Below, piece after piece: positions 6,603 through 16,400 of a stretch of DNA of 21,914 nucleotides. The stretch's first letter is position 1. Each line of letters starts with the position of its first letter. The notes below the pieces were generated by a model, which did not search any database, was not told the DNA's origin, and saw nothing but the letters and a program-made list of their open reading frames with translations. The stretch is from Phycisphaeraceae bacterium (GTDB lineage Bacteria > Planctomycetota > Phycisphaerae > Phycisphaerales > Zrk34), in contig JANQJT010000162.1 of NCBI GenBank assembly GCA_028281485.1, positions 1 to 21,914 on the forward strand, written 5' to 3'. Both the position numbers and the translations under genes were made by a program.

Positions 6603-8677
6603 TGGGCTCCCTCGGAGAGGTCTTCAGCCATGTCGCGGACGCTGTCCTGCCGATCGCTGATGCGTTCGACCTCGCGGACGTGCGTCGGCGAGAGGGTGTC
6701 TGGGCGGGCCTTGTCGAAGGCGGTGGTGCGACGATTGACGCGGAGCTGGGCGCTCTTGAGCAGCTTGAGTTCGGCGGAGCCGGGCACGAGCGGCGGGACC
6801 GGCTGCTCGTTTTGCGGCGGCGCAGACTCGGCGGGCTGCCCCTGTTGCATCTCCTGGGCCTTGCGCAGCGCCTCGATGAGTTCTTCCAGGGTGCGTTCGA
6901 TTTCCTTTTGGACTTCCTGTGTGTACGGGCCGGTCTGTCGGTCGGCCAGGAGGTCGGCGACGGCTCGCAGGTCGTCGCGCAGGCCGGCGACGATCTGTGG
7001 GAAGACGACGGTGGTGCCGTCCTCGGCGATCATGTCCATGGCCTGGCGGACCAGTTCGACCAGGGCCTGTTCTTCTTCGGCGAGCGTGCGCAGCTTGAGC
7101 AGCTCGGTGCGGCGCAACGGGTGGTTGCTGTCGGGGTCGGCGTCGCGCGAGCGCCGCAACTCGTCAAGACGCGCGGTGTCGAGCGTGACGGGTTTTTGTC
7201 GCTCGAGGATCTCGCGGAAGCGTGCTTCCAGCGCCATGAGGATCTCTTCCTGCATCTGCTCACGCAGTTGCTGGAGGCGCTCTTCGATCTGATCGTTGGC
7301 CTGTTGCAACTCGTTGATGGCTTGTTGCTGTTGTTGAGCGGCCTTGGCGGGGTCGCCCTTGCCCAGCTCGTCGGACGCCTTTTGCATGTTCTGCTGCGCC
7401 TTGGCGACGTTCTGTTGGCCGGGCATGGGCGGTGAGGGCCCACCGGATTCACCCGACTCACCCGATTCGTCCGATTCACCGGACTCACCTGATTCACCGG
7501 ACTGGTCGGATTCGCTCATGTCCTCGGCCAATTCGCCGGTGCGATCGGAGACGTCGTCCTGCTCCTTGGCGAGGCGACCGAGGTCTTCGTCGTCGAGGCG
7601 CTCGATGCGGCGGCGTTCGGCTTTGAGTTTCTCCAGCGCTTCCTCGAGGTTCTTCATCGCCTGCTGCTGCTCGGCGATGGCGCCGCGCCCCTTGCCGCGA
7701 TCGAGTTGCTTCTCGGCCTCGGCTTGGTGGATAGCGGCGCGTTCGAGCTGATCCGAGGCGGCCTTGGCGGCCTTCGATGCGCTGGATGAAGACTGAGAAG
7801 GCGAAGATGACTGCGATGACTCAGATGATTCTGAAGACTCAGAAGACTCGGCGTGTTCGGAAGACACCGATGATTCGGTCGACTCGCCTTCGGCAGATGA
7901 CGCGCCGGCTTCGGAGGACTCGGTGGATTCTGAGCCTTCGGATTCGGCGGATTCGTCCGGCTCGGCTGGGCGGCCGGGGGATGCTGGAGACTCGGTCGAT
8001 TTGCCGGCGATCTGCTTGGCGACGGCCTCGGTTTCCTTGCGAACGTCGGCCTGCTGCTCGGCGGCCTTGCCCATGGCGTGGACGCCTTGCGTGCGCGCAG
8101 CGGTCGCAGCGCCCTGTGCGGCGGCCTGCTGGGCGATGAGCTTTTCGACCGCGGCGATCTGCGCCTCCAGGTCGTCGAGCACCTGTTGCTTGTTGTCGAT
8201 GGTGTTCGATTCGTCGCGCAGCTCGATCTCTTCTTCGATGATCTGATCGATCCGCTCCTGGTAGGTCTTGAGCAGGTCGATCTCGTCGAGCAGCTCGTCC
8301 ATGTCGCTCTCGTCGGTGAGGATCTGGACGAGCTTGTCGAGGTCTTCGAGGACACGCTGCTGTTCGGCCTCGGCCTGCTTGAGGCGGCCGGCGTTGAGGT
8401 GGTCGCGGATGGTGATCATGCGCTGGCGGATGAGGGCGCGCTGGCTCTGCTGCAGGGCGTCGCGTAGGCGCGTGGCGTGTTCGGGCTCGGTGTCGCGCAG
8501 GGCCTCGCTGAGCTGGACGAACTTGGTCTCGAGTTCTTCCAGCATGCGCGCGACGTTCTCCTGTCGCACGCCCAGCGGCGAGGGGTCGTTGGCGAAGGCG
8601 CGCGGCGCGGCGGCGGGGAAGATCAACCCCAGCAACGCGAGGCTTGCGATAGCGGCAAGGAGGGTTGGTTTTCGCAT
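6599..8677 (-). CDS. Exported coiled-coil protein with Ser/Glu-rich low-complexity tracts
   Basis: 692 residues. Residues 1-29 are a signal peptide (LLAAIASLALLGLIF core, AFA near the cleavage site). The rest is largely predicted coiled coil: about 38-225, 305-385, 415-495 and 520-625, rich in Glu, Gln, Leu and Ala. Two Ser/Glu tracts interrupt it at about 227-301 and 387-412, the second built of repeated GES/DES units. A Gln-rich stretch lies near 445-475. The composition resembles the Gln-rich C-terminal halves of DUF4175 proteins, and the gene directly follows a DUF4175-like gene, so this may be the separated second half of such a protein; that is inference. It probably acts as an envelope scaffold or spacer. 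It starts with an ATG at 8677 after a 122-nt gap, and its stop overlaps the next gene by 4 nt. No enzyme motif is visible. Confidence 0.88.
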   Translation of the reverse strand: MRKPTLLAAIASLALLGLIFPAAAPRAFANDPSPLGVRQENVARMLEELETKFVQLSEALRDTEPEHATRLRDALQQSQRALIRQRMITIRDHLNAGRLKQAEAEQQRVLEDLDKLVQILTDESDMDELLDEIDLLKTYQERIDQIIEEEIELRDESNTIDNKQQVLDDLEAQIAAVEKLIAQQAAAQGAATAARTQGVHAMGKAAEQQADVRKETEAVAKQIAGKSTESPASPGRPAEPDESAESEGSESTESSEAGASSAEGESTESSVSSEHAESSESSESSESSQSSSPSQSSSSASKAAKAASDQLERAAIHQAEAEKQLDRGKGRGAIAEQQQAMKNLEEALEKLKAERRRIERLDDEDLGRLAKEQDDVSDRTGELAEDMSESDQSGESGESGESDESGESGESGGPSPPMPGQQNVAKAQQNMQKASDELGKGDPAKAAQQQQQAINELQQANDQIEERLQQLREQMQEEILMALEARFREILERQKPVTLDTARLDELRRSRDADPDSNHPLRRTELLKLRTLAEEEQALVELVRQAMDMIAEDGTTVVFPQIVAGLRDDLRAVADLLADRQTGPYTQEVQKEIERTLEELIEALRKAQEMQQGQPAESAPPQNEQPVPPLVPGSAELKLLKSAQLRVNRRTTAFDKARPDTLSPTHVREVERISDRQDSVRDMAEDLSEGAQ
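7442..7519 (-). repeat. Gly-Glu-Ser / Asp-Glu-Ser coding tandem repeat
   Basis: Short units of about 9 nt (ATTCACCCG and variants on the plus strand) are repeated in tandem and encode GES/DES units at residues 387-412 of the coiled-coil protein. Codons vary between copies, so the repeat is partly diverged. Confidence 0.7.
7775..7999 (-). repeat. Ser/Glu-rich low-complexity tract
   Basis: It encodes residues 227-301 of the coiled-coil protein, dominated by Ser with Glu, Ala and Pro, including repeated ESS units. The region is probably a flexible, negatively charged linker between coiled coils. Confidence 0.7.
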
Positions 8678-8684
8678 CGCGCTG

Positions 8685-8698
8685 GCCCCAACAGGGGC
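8685..8698 (-). promoter_or_regulatory. Small hairpin at the ribosome-binding region of the coiled-coil gene
   Basis: A perfect 5-bp GC stem (8685-8689 with 8694-8698) with a 4-nt loop, ending 7 nt before the ATG at 8677. The only G-rich, Shine-Dalgarno-like sequence lies in the stem, so it could lower initiation. Function is inferred from position only. Confidence 0.3.
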
Positions 8699-8765
8699 GC
8701 TGCCGATCGATCGCGGCCGGGCCGACTCTACATATGACGCGGCCGGGGCCGGGCCTGTTCCATTT

Positions 8766-8771
8766 ATTCTA
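8766..8771 (-). promoter_or_regulatory. Possible -10 element in the 122-nt spacer
   Basis: TAGAAT on the minus strand matches TATAAT at 5 of 6 positions and is one of the few AT-rich spots in the spacer 8678-8799. No convincing -35 lies at the right distance. If real, it would allow separate expression of the coiled-coil to protease genes. Confidence 0.2.
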
Positions 8772-8799
8772 TCCCGCCGGTGTGTCGCGTGGGCGGGGG

Positions 8800-10962
8800 T
8801 TATTCGTCGTCGAAGATGTCGCCGATCGACTCTTCGTAGGATTCGGTGGTCTTTTCGTGGAGCTGTTTCTGGGCCTGCTGCACCTCACGGATGAGCCGAA
8901 TCGCCTCCTGGTAGCTCTCCATCTTGACCATGTTGCGGAGGACGGCGTTCATCTGATCGACGATGAGTCGCTGGGCCTCGACGGTTTCGGTCACGAGGCG
9001 GCGGCGGTGCTCGGGCTCAACGGTACTCTTCCGAGCCAGGTCGAGCGGGACGACCGCGGCGGGGACCAGCTCGACGGCGGTGAACCGCAGGGGCGTGACG
9101 ATGCGTTGGCGGAGGCGCTGCTGGGTCGGTCCGTCGGGGTCTTCCAGTCGGTTGTTGCGGACTTCCATCTCGATCTGTTCGAAGCGTGAGGCGATGCCCT
9201 CGCAACGGCCGGCGATGAGGCGTTGCTGTTTTTCGAGTGAGGAGATGCGGGCGAACTGGTCGGGGGTGAGTCGGTCGCTGCCGGCGATCTCCGCATGCAG
9301 GGCCTCGGTCTCCACGGCCAGGTTCTGCTGGTCCTTGACCAGACGCTCGAAGAGTACGCGCTGTTCCTGTTCGCGTCGCAGCAGTTCGCCGATCAGTTCC
9401 TGCTCGGTGACGACCTTCATGCTGAAGGTGGAGGACTTGCCGACGTTGGCCGGGCCGATGGCGTGGTTGTCGGCGGCCTCGATGACGATGCTGAGGTGTG
9501 AGCCGACCCGCACGCCCCACTGCGACACGTCACCGGTGTAGCCGAACGGTTCGATCTCGGGTTGGCTGAGCGTGACGTCGACGGCGGTGATGTCGAAGCG
9601 CACGGTCTGCGGCGGCAGGTCGCTGTCGAGGCGGTTGACGACGTAGGTCAGCGCGAAAGACTCGACGGAGAAGTCGTCGTTGGCGCGGATGTTGAGGGGC
9701 AGGAGCGCGTTGGCGGTGATCAGGTCGCCGATGCCGACGAGGCGGGCGTGGACACCGGGGGGCTGATCGTCGCGGACGCGCAGGTGGAAGGGGATGGGTC
9801 TGCGGGTGGTCAGGTCGTTGGGGTCGGTCAGGACGATGCCGAATCCGCCGGTCTTCAGTTCGTCGGCGGCGAGGGTGCGCGAGAAGCGTCGCGGGTTGTC
9901 GGCGTCGGCGTCGAGCGGGCCGATCGATTGGCCGGCGTAGAGGAGTGTCATGGCCTTGAGGTCGGTCGCGCCGAGCGCGTCGATGTGGAGCGTGCTGCCG
10001 GAGAGCACGTCGTGCACGCTCTGGTCGGCGGGCAGCGCGTAGGGCTCCCGACCGGTGTAAGGCGGGGGTGAGACGGTGAGCGCGAGCTGGCGCAGTGTCG
10101 GGCGGTCGACCAGGCGCAGGCGGTATTCGGGTGTTTCGCCGTCGCCGCCGCGCACGCGGAAACGGAACGGCTCCAGGACGTTTCGGAACTCGATGCGGTA
10201 GCCGTCGGCGCCGACGTTGATCATCTGTTCGGTGCGCCGCCGGGCAACATCCATCGGGCGGTGATCGATGTAGACAATGTCGGGCACTTCGCCCTCGGCG
10301 GTGACGCGGAGGATGAGGTTGTCGCCGCGCGTGGCGATGAGTTCGCCGTCGACCAGGCCCTCGATCACCAAGCGCGTGTCGCGCGGCCAAGCGATGTTTG
10401 CCAGCATCAGGTTGCGCTGGGCCCAGATGCTCATGGTCGTGGGTATGACGATCACCATGAGCAGGATCAGGCCCGCCGCCAGGCCGACGATGCGGAGGTT
10501 GACGTTGCGGCGGTGTCGGTCGAGCACGCCGGCGAAGTCGATGGGCTGGGCGCGTTGGACGCCCTGTTCGATGGCGGCGCGGATCAGGCCGGGCGAGGCG
10601 CCTGTGGCGTCGGCGTCGATGCGCGCGAGTTGCAGGGCGCTGATCAGGCCGTCACCGAGCTGTGGATTGGCGCGTTCGACGCGCAGCGCAAGTGAGTCGG
10701 GTGTGAGGCGGTGGCGCAGGGGGATGACGATGCGACGGAAGGTGATGACGGCACAGGCGGCGAGGAAGATCATCAGCATCAAGCCGCGTTGGGGCCGGTC
10801 CATGCGGAACGTGTGATCGATGAGCAGGGAGACGAGCATCCAGACGACACCGGCCGCCATCAGCCTGCCCAGGCCGTCGATCAGGAACCACACGCGCAGG
10901 CGTCGGCGCAGGCGGTCGAGCCGTTGCAAGAGGTGTTTGGGCATGAGGTCTATCGTCGTCAT
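8800..10962 (-). CDS. DUF4175-like membrane protein
   Basis: 720 residues. Hydrophobic segments at about 25-48, 60-80 and 156-177 indicate an inner-membrane N-terminus, with a cytoplasmic-looking segment (about 81-155) between the second and third. A WPRDTRLV motif follows the third segment, then a large beta-rich part (about 190-520) with Ig-like features (VSPPPYTGREPYAL, IRANDDFSVESFALTYV, IVIEAADN). Residues about 525-715 are helical and charged, with EQELIGELLRREQEQRVLFERL and a closing coiled coil. This architecture resembles DUF4175 proteins, whose function is not established. It lies 39 nt after the second VWA gene, so it probably belongs to the same membrane complex. The ATG at 10962 was chosen because it gives the full N-terminus; the nearest AGGAAG is 12 nt or so upstream, which is long. 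A later Met (residue 7) is also possible. Confidence 0.85.
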   Translation of the reverse strand: MTTIDLMPKHLLQRLDRLRRRLRVWFLIDGLGRLMAAGVVWMLVSLLIDHTFRMDRPQRGLMLMIFLAACAVITFRRIVIPLRHRLTPDSLALRVERANPQLGDGLISALQLARIDADATGASPGLIRAAIEQGVQRAQPIDFAGVLDRHRRNVNLRIVGLAAGLILLMVIVIPTTMSIWAQRNLMLANIAWPRDTRLVIEGLVDGELIATRGDNLILRVTAEGEVPDIVYIDHRPMDVARRRTEQMINVGADGYRIEFRNVLEPFRFRVRGGDGETPEYRLRLVDRPTLRQLALTVSPPPYTGREPYALPADQSVHDVLSGSTLHIDALGATDLKAMTLLYAGQSIGPLDADADNPRRFSRTLAADELKTGGFGIVLTDPNDLTTRRPIPFHLRVRDDQPPGVHARLVGIGDLITANALLPLNIRANDDFSVESFALTYVVNRLDSDLPPQTVRFDITAVDVTLSQPEIEPFGYTGDVSQWGVRVGSHLSIVIEAADNHAIGPANVGKSSTFSMKVVTEQELIGELLRREQEQRVLFERLVKDQQNLAVETEALHAEIAGSDRLTPDQFARISSLEKQQRLIAGRCEGIASRFEQIEMEVRNNRLEDPDGPTQQRLRQRIVTPLRFTAVELVPAAVVPLDLARKSTVEPEHRRRLVTETVEAQRLIVDQMNAVLRNMVKMESYQEAIRLIREVQQAQKQLHEKTTESYEESIGDIFDDE

Positions 10963-11001
10963 CGGCTTGTCAGCTTCCTGTCATCGCTGTTCATCGCGCG
11001 T

Positions 11002-13488
11002 TTACATCATCTTCAATCGTTTGCGGAACGCCCACTCGGCGGTGAGCAGGATCAGCAGCAGCACGATCGTGCGCCACCCGTCCCACAGCTCGATGGGCTT
11101 GCCCTTGATCACCAGCACCTCGTGTCGGTCGGGCACGGCCGCGGCCAGCGAGCGCACACGGGTGAGGTCCAGGTAGAGCCCGCCGGGTGTGCGGTCGGCC
11201 AGGTCGGCGAGCATGGCGCGGTTGAGGCGTGTGTCGGCGAACTCCACGCGCGGCACCTCGACGGTGACCTGTCTGCCGATGCGCACGGGCGCGCCGGCGT
11301 CGGGTGTCGACAGGGTCATCGTGATCTCGTTGAGGCCGACGGTGGTGGCGATGGCGGTGCCCTCGTAGTCGCCGGGCTGGCCGGGCACGGCGCGCAGCTC
11401 GAAGGTGAGGTCTGTGCCGTCGGCGGGCCGGAGTGTCGCCTCCATGGCATCAACGGCAAGGGGTTCGAAGTCGGCGTCGTAGAGTCGTGCGGATACGGCG
11501 ATGCGGGAGCCGACGGCGTAGGTGTCACGGTCGGTGGTGATGCGGCCGCGCTTCTTCGTGCCCAGCAACCGCCCCTCCACGAGGTATCGCACGGACTGCA
11601 CCCAGTACTGATCGAAGTAGCGTTCGCCGAGTTTGCGCCAGCGCCAGGTTCCGCTGAAGCCCATGTAGACGGTGCGGCCGGGTCCGAACTGGCCGGCGAC
11701 GAGCAGCGGGCGCGGGCCGTCGGGCGTGGTGAGGCGCGGGTCGGAGTGTTCGGCCAGCACCTTGGCGCCGGGCTTGACGCCGCGCACCGGGAAAGACCAG
11801 TAGATGCCGGGCATCACGTCCCACATCTGCTGATTGATCTGCGGGTCTTTGTCGAGGCGCATCATGACGTGATCGGCGCCGTCGGCGGTGATGCGGATGG
11901 GCCACTCGCGCGGGTGGGTAACGACAAGGGACTCGACGTCGAGGGCGCTGAGCCTGCCGACGGTGATCGGCAGCAGGTCCCGGACACCCGAGGTGCTTGC
12001 GGAGCTGAGGAATCGCGCGGTGAACTTGGGCCCGGCGATCCACATCACGCCGCCGCCGTGTTCGCCGAGGAAGTCGCGCAGCGCCTGCACCCAGGCCTCG
12101 TTGAACTCGCGCGGGTCGGGGTCGACGAACAGGACCATGTCGTACTCGAACAGCTCGGCGGGTGTTTCGGGCAGGCGGTCGATGACGGTGTTGCCGTCCT
12201 GTCGCATGTCGGTGTCCATCGATTGCAGCCAGCAGCTCAGGTCGATGGTCTTGTCGCGTTTCAGAAGCGTCGTGACCAGGCGGTACTCCCACGTGGGCGC
12301 GCCGGCGATCAAGAGCACGCGCGCCTTGTCGGACAGGACGGTCACGGGTTGGGCGCGGTGGTTGTCGTCCTCGGTGATCTCGGCCTGCTGGGCGGGCACG
12401 CGGACGGCGAAGACGTAGTCGCCGGACTCGTCGGGGCGGTGTTCGAAACGCACGCGCTGTTCGGCGTGGGCGTCGTTGATCGTCAGGTTCTGCGAGTCGA
12501 CGACGCGCTCGATGCCGGGGGAGCCGGTCGCGTCGATCTCCCGCTTGACCAGCTCGACACGGAGGGTCTGGCCGGCGAAGCCGACGGCGTCGATCTGGGA
12601 TTCGATGACGAACGGGTCGTCGCGGAAGACGCTGTCGGTGGCCCAGAGCTCGGCGACCTTGATGTTACGCGGCTCGGTCGGGTCGCCGACGCCGATGGCG
12701 ATGATGGGAACCCCCATCGACGAGGCGTACTCGGCGGCGGCGAGGGGGTCGTCGCCCTCGTTGTGCTGACCGTCGGTGATGAGGATGACCGCCGCGATGG
12801 GGTTGCCGGCCAAGTCGCGGATCGCGCTGCGCACGGCGCGGGCGAGATTCGTGCCGCGACCGGTGGGTTGGATCGGTTCAATCGACTCAGTAGTGGGCAA
12901 TTCATCGGGGTCTTCGGTATCGGGTTCGTCGCTGACGGTGGTCAGCAGAGTGGGTTCACCAGATGAAAACGTCAGGACGCGCACCTTGCCGCGGTCGGCC
13001 AGCTCGCGCAGCAGCGCGCCGTCCTGTTGCGTGATCAGCGCGTTGACCAGGTCGGCGCGGTGCGGCGTCAGCGCGTCCAGCGCCGCGGGCGTGGATTGCA
13101 TGAGCGCCGCGATGGCGTCGATCGATTCGGTGTCGGTGTAGTGATCACGCACGGACATGCTCATCGAGTCGTCAACCAGCACGATGACGTACGGTTCGAT
13201 CGGTCGGTAGGTGCGGTACGCCAGGGCCGGCCCGAGCCAGAGCACCATGAGGATCAGCAGCACCGCACACCGCAGCACCGCCAGCGCCGCACGCCAACGG
13301 TTCGAGGCCCCGCTGGTGATCTCACGGCGATAGAGCCAGAACGTGCCGTAGACCACCGCCGCCATGATCGCCAGCAAGGCGAAGACTTTCCACGACGTGA
13401 ACGGGTGGGTGAAGGTGAAGTAGGCCTGCGCATCTTCGGGGATGGAGGCCGGGTCGACACCCAGCAATCTGTACCACAGCTGACTCAA
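11002..13488 (-). CDS. Membrane VWA protein with glutamine amidotransferase-like domain
   Basis: 828 residues. Transmembrane segments lie at about 33-53 and 66-89, followed by a von Willebrand A domain with a good MIDAS metal site: D106-D-S108-M-S110, T213 in GRGTNL and D239 in ILITDG. A beta-rich stretch (about 265-385) leads to a class I glutamine amidotransferase-like fold (about 388-640), starting KARVLLIAGAPTWEYR, then another beta-rich region and a last transmembrane helix (about 806-823) with a basic tail. This order is familiar from planctomycete VWA proteins. The VWA domain probably binds a partner through its metal ion on the periplasmic side. It starts at TTG, 3 nt after the PQQ gene stop and in the same reading frame, with GGGAG 6 nt upstream; no upstream start is possible because the stop intervenes. 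The amidotransferase-like domain probably lacks enzyme activity. Confidence 0.9.
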   Translation of the reverse strand: MSQLWYRLLGVDPASIPEDAQAYFTFTHPFTSWKVFALLAIMAAVVYGTFWLYRREITSGASNRWRAALAVLRCAVLLILMVLWLGPALAYRTYRPIEPYVIVLVDDSMSMSVRDHYTDTESIDAIAALMQSTPAALDALTPHRADLVNALITQQDGALLRELADRGKVRVLTFSSGEPTLLTTVSDEPDTEDPDELPTTESIEPIQPTGRGTNLARAVRSAIRDLAGNPIAAVILITDGQHNEGDDPLAAAEYASSMGVPIIAIGVGDPTEPRNIKVAELWATDSVFRDDPFVIESQIDAVGFAGQTLRVELVKREIDATGSPGIERVVDSQNLTINDAHAEQRVRFEHRPDESGDYVFAVRVPAQQAEITEDDNHRAQPVTVLSDKARVLLIAGAPTWEYRLVTTLLKRDKTIDLSCWLQSMDTDMRQDGNTVIDRLPETPAELFEYDMVLFVDPDPREFNEAWVQALRDFLGEHGGGVMWIAGPKFTARFLSSASTSGVRDLLPITVGRLSALDVESLVVTHPREWPIRITADGADHVMMRLDKDPQINQQMWDVMPGIYWSFPVRGVKPGAKVLAEHSDPRLTTPDGPRPLLVAGQFGPGRTVYMGFSGTWRWRKLGERYFDQYWVQSVRYLVEGRLLGTKKRGRITTDRDTYAVGSRIAVSARLYDADFEPLAVDAMEATLRPADGTDLTFELRAVPGQPGDYEGTAIATTVGLNEITMTLSTPDAGAPVRIGRQVTVEVPRVEFADTRLNRAMLADLADRTPGGLYLDLTRVRSLAAAVPDRHEVLVIKGKPIELWDGWRTIVLLLILLTAEWAFRKRLKMM

Positions 13489-13491
13489 TGC

Positions 13492-16400
13492 CTACTCCCG
13501 GGGTTCCTGTTGTTGATCTTGTTGCTGTTCGTTTTGTTCTGCCTGGGGTGTGATCTGTATCTCGCCGTTTTGTATGCGGATGCGGACGTTGCCGCCCTGC
13601 TGCTGCTGAATCTCGCGGATCTGTTCGGGCGTGAGGCGGATGGCCCTGCCGTTGACGTCGCCCTGGATGATGATGGTGCCGTTGTTGGTTTCGATGCGCG
13701 TCTGCTCGCGTTGGGCTCGAGGTTGCGGTTGTCCTTGCGAGACCGCGGGGTAGAGACCGGATGCGGCGGGATCGGTGGTCGCGGCGTGGGCCGGGCCGAT
13801 CGCGAGCAAGCCCTGTTCCGTGCTGATGAGCATCACGCCACCGCGCACCTGGGTCTGCGTGGTGACCTGTTCGAGGTAGCCGTGCGATGCGGGCACGTGG
13901 AGCGCGGGGCCGGCAAGCTTCTCGCCGGTCTCGCGGTTGTACCAGTGCAGCGAGCTGTAGCGGTGATTGGTTCGCGAGCGATCGAGGAACGGTAGGACCG
14001 GGCCGATCGTGGCGCAGCGCTCGGCGTCGATCGGGAACCGAAGGGCGAGATTGATCGCGAGCGTCTGCTTCGTCTGGCCGGTCTGCAGGTCGAGCACGCG
14101 GATCGCCGGCTGATTGCTCGACATGTATCCGGTGACGAGGATGTCGCCATCGGGTGTCATGGCGACCGATTGGATCCGGCGGTGCACGGCGTTGGGCTGG
14201 AGGTACCACGGCTCGCGACCGAGGCGAAGATCGAGCAGCGACAGGCCCCCGTCTTGCCAGTAGACGACCGCGTGATCGTCACCGAGCGGGAAGATGCGAC
14301 GCACGGTCGTGCGTGTGGACGAGACGGCCTGGCTGACGCCGTCGATCGGCAAGAAGCGTACGCCGCGGTTGTCGCGGTAGACCACGCCGCGCTGGGTCCA
14401 TTCCATTTGCAGGCGCGGGTTGTAGCCCGTCAGTGAGAGTTCGCGTCGGACTTGTCCGGTCCAGCGGTCGCACAGCCACAGCGCCTTGCCGTCGTCGACG
14501 ACGAGGCAGACCCATCCGCCGCGGATGCGCACGTTGTTGAGCGTGTGCTCGGCGAAGCGCCGGGTCCAGATTACGCGTCCGTCAAACGCGTCGTGTGCGA
14601 CAAGCACGTCGGTCGAGTTCTCCGTGTCCCAGTACCGCTCGACGTAGACGCCGTCGGCCAGGTCGAACGTGCTGGTGACGGCGTTCGGTGCGTTGAGGTA
14701 GATACGCAGGTTCGAATCGCCGCTGCCGATGGGCGCGGTCCAGATGCGTCCGCCCTCGGCCAGGTCGTAGCCGTGCAGGCCGTTGCCCGATCGCAGAACC
14801 ATCTGGTGTTTCCATACGCCGCCGCGGTGAACCTTGCTGGTGCGGTTCCAGATGCCGTACTCCCGCGCGTCCTCGGGCAGCGCCAGCGACCAGACGCTTT
14901 CCTGGCTGGCGGGCTGACGCAGCGTGACCCGGTTGAGCTGAGGAACAAAGATCAGCGCGTTGTCGCGGAGCATCTGTGTGCCGGTCATGTCGCCGGTCAT
15001 GGTTTGCATGAGCTGGGCGCCGGCTTGCTTGCGGTACCAGAGCGTCGCCAGCGGGGCATCGGCGAGACGCCGACCGTCACCCTGTTCCAATTCGGCGGAC
15101 CATGTGGATCGCATCTTCTCGAGCGTGTCGTCCGCGGCGCGCCCCGAGATGTCGAGCCCTTCGTGTCGCTCGATCATCGATCGCGCCAGGGCGTCGGCGT
15201 CTTCGTGCCACGCGCGATCGGTGTACGCCTGAATCAGCGCGAGCCCTGCTGCCATTTCAAAGGGCCCATCGCCGCAGCGCGCCAGATCAAGCAGCGTGTT
15301 CTCTACCTGCGCGAATCGACGGACGTGAACCTGGGATGACAGCGCCAATGCCTGTCGGGCCGCGTCCAGCGCGACCGGCGCCGGTGCGTGGGAGCGGGCG
15401 ATGAGGCAGAGCGCCTCGAGACGTTCGTCCTCGTCTGCGAGGGTCAGGGCTTGCTCGAGTTCGGCCTCGCCGCCGACCTGCAAGGCATCGATCGCCTCGC
15501 GGCGGTTCTGGCGGGTGAGCTTGCGGATCTGCGGCAGCGCCGCCGTGGCGGGTCGGACGCGGCTGTGTCGGTGCTCACCGGTCAGCGCCACCAGCCCATC
15601 GAGATTGCGCACGGCGATCGACCGGTATCGCTCGACCGATTGGCTGACACGTCCGATCATCGCTTCGTGCGCGGCCATCGCCAGGTTCACGCGGTCGGCC
15701 TGCAGGGGGTCGGTGGCGAGTTCGGCGGCCTCACGCAGCAACGCGTCGGATTCTGGCAGACCCGGCTGAGCCATCTTCAGCAGCAGGTCGAGATGCAGAC
15801 GCTTTGCTTCGACGCGAACGCTGTCGGCCAGCGGCTCGTCGTGTGCGGCGCGCAGCTCTGACAGGGCGCCCTGTTCGTTACGCAACTGCATGTAGAGTCG
15901 TGCCCGCGCCAGCCGCGCCTCGGGGTGGCCGGATTCGATGCGTTCGGTGATGCGGTCCAACTCACTGGCGGCATCGGTCAGCGCGACCAGTCCGCTGATG
16001 CCGGCGCTGTAGAGCCGTCGGCCGTCGGCGTAGAGGTTTCCGGCCGGCTCGTCGAGTAAATCGCCGATTTCGATCAGGTTGCGACGCTTACCGCTGAGGC
16101 GATCGATCACGACGTAAGCGGGGCCGGTGGGCATGTAGATGGATGTTTCGGTCAGCGCGCCGCGACCCGTGGCGTTGGGCGTGTCCGCCTCCCAGAGCAT
16201 CTCGCCGCTCTCGATGGCGTAACACACCACCGCATCGTCGCCACCGAGATAGACCCGTCCGTCTGCGACACCGATCACGTGGTTGAAGTCGCGTAGTGTT
16301 TTGCGCGGAGAGGCGGGAATCGTGTGTTGCAGCTTGCCGCTGAGGCGATCGTAGACGAGCAGGCGTTGGCTGTCGGCAGGGGCGGCCAGCAGCACGCGAC

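Noticed and set aside
7442..7519. CRISPR-like or intergenic repeat array
   Set aside because: The units are about 9 nt, have no spacers, and keep the reading frame of the coiled-coil gene.
10711..12966. Long plus-strand open frame of 751 codons opposite the second VWA and DUF4175-like genes
   Set aside because: It runs antisense across two well-supported genes and their junction. Its composition (His, Gly, Val, Asp rich) is typical of a high-GC antisense shadow, with no recognisable domain.
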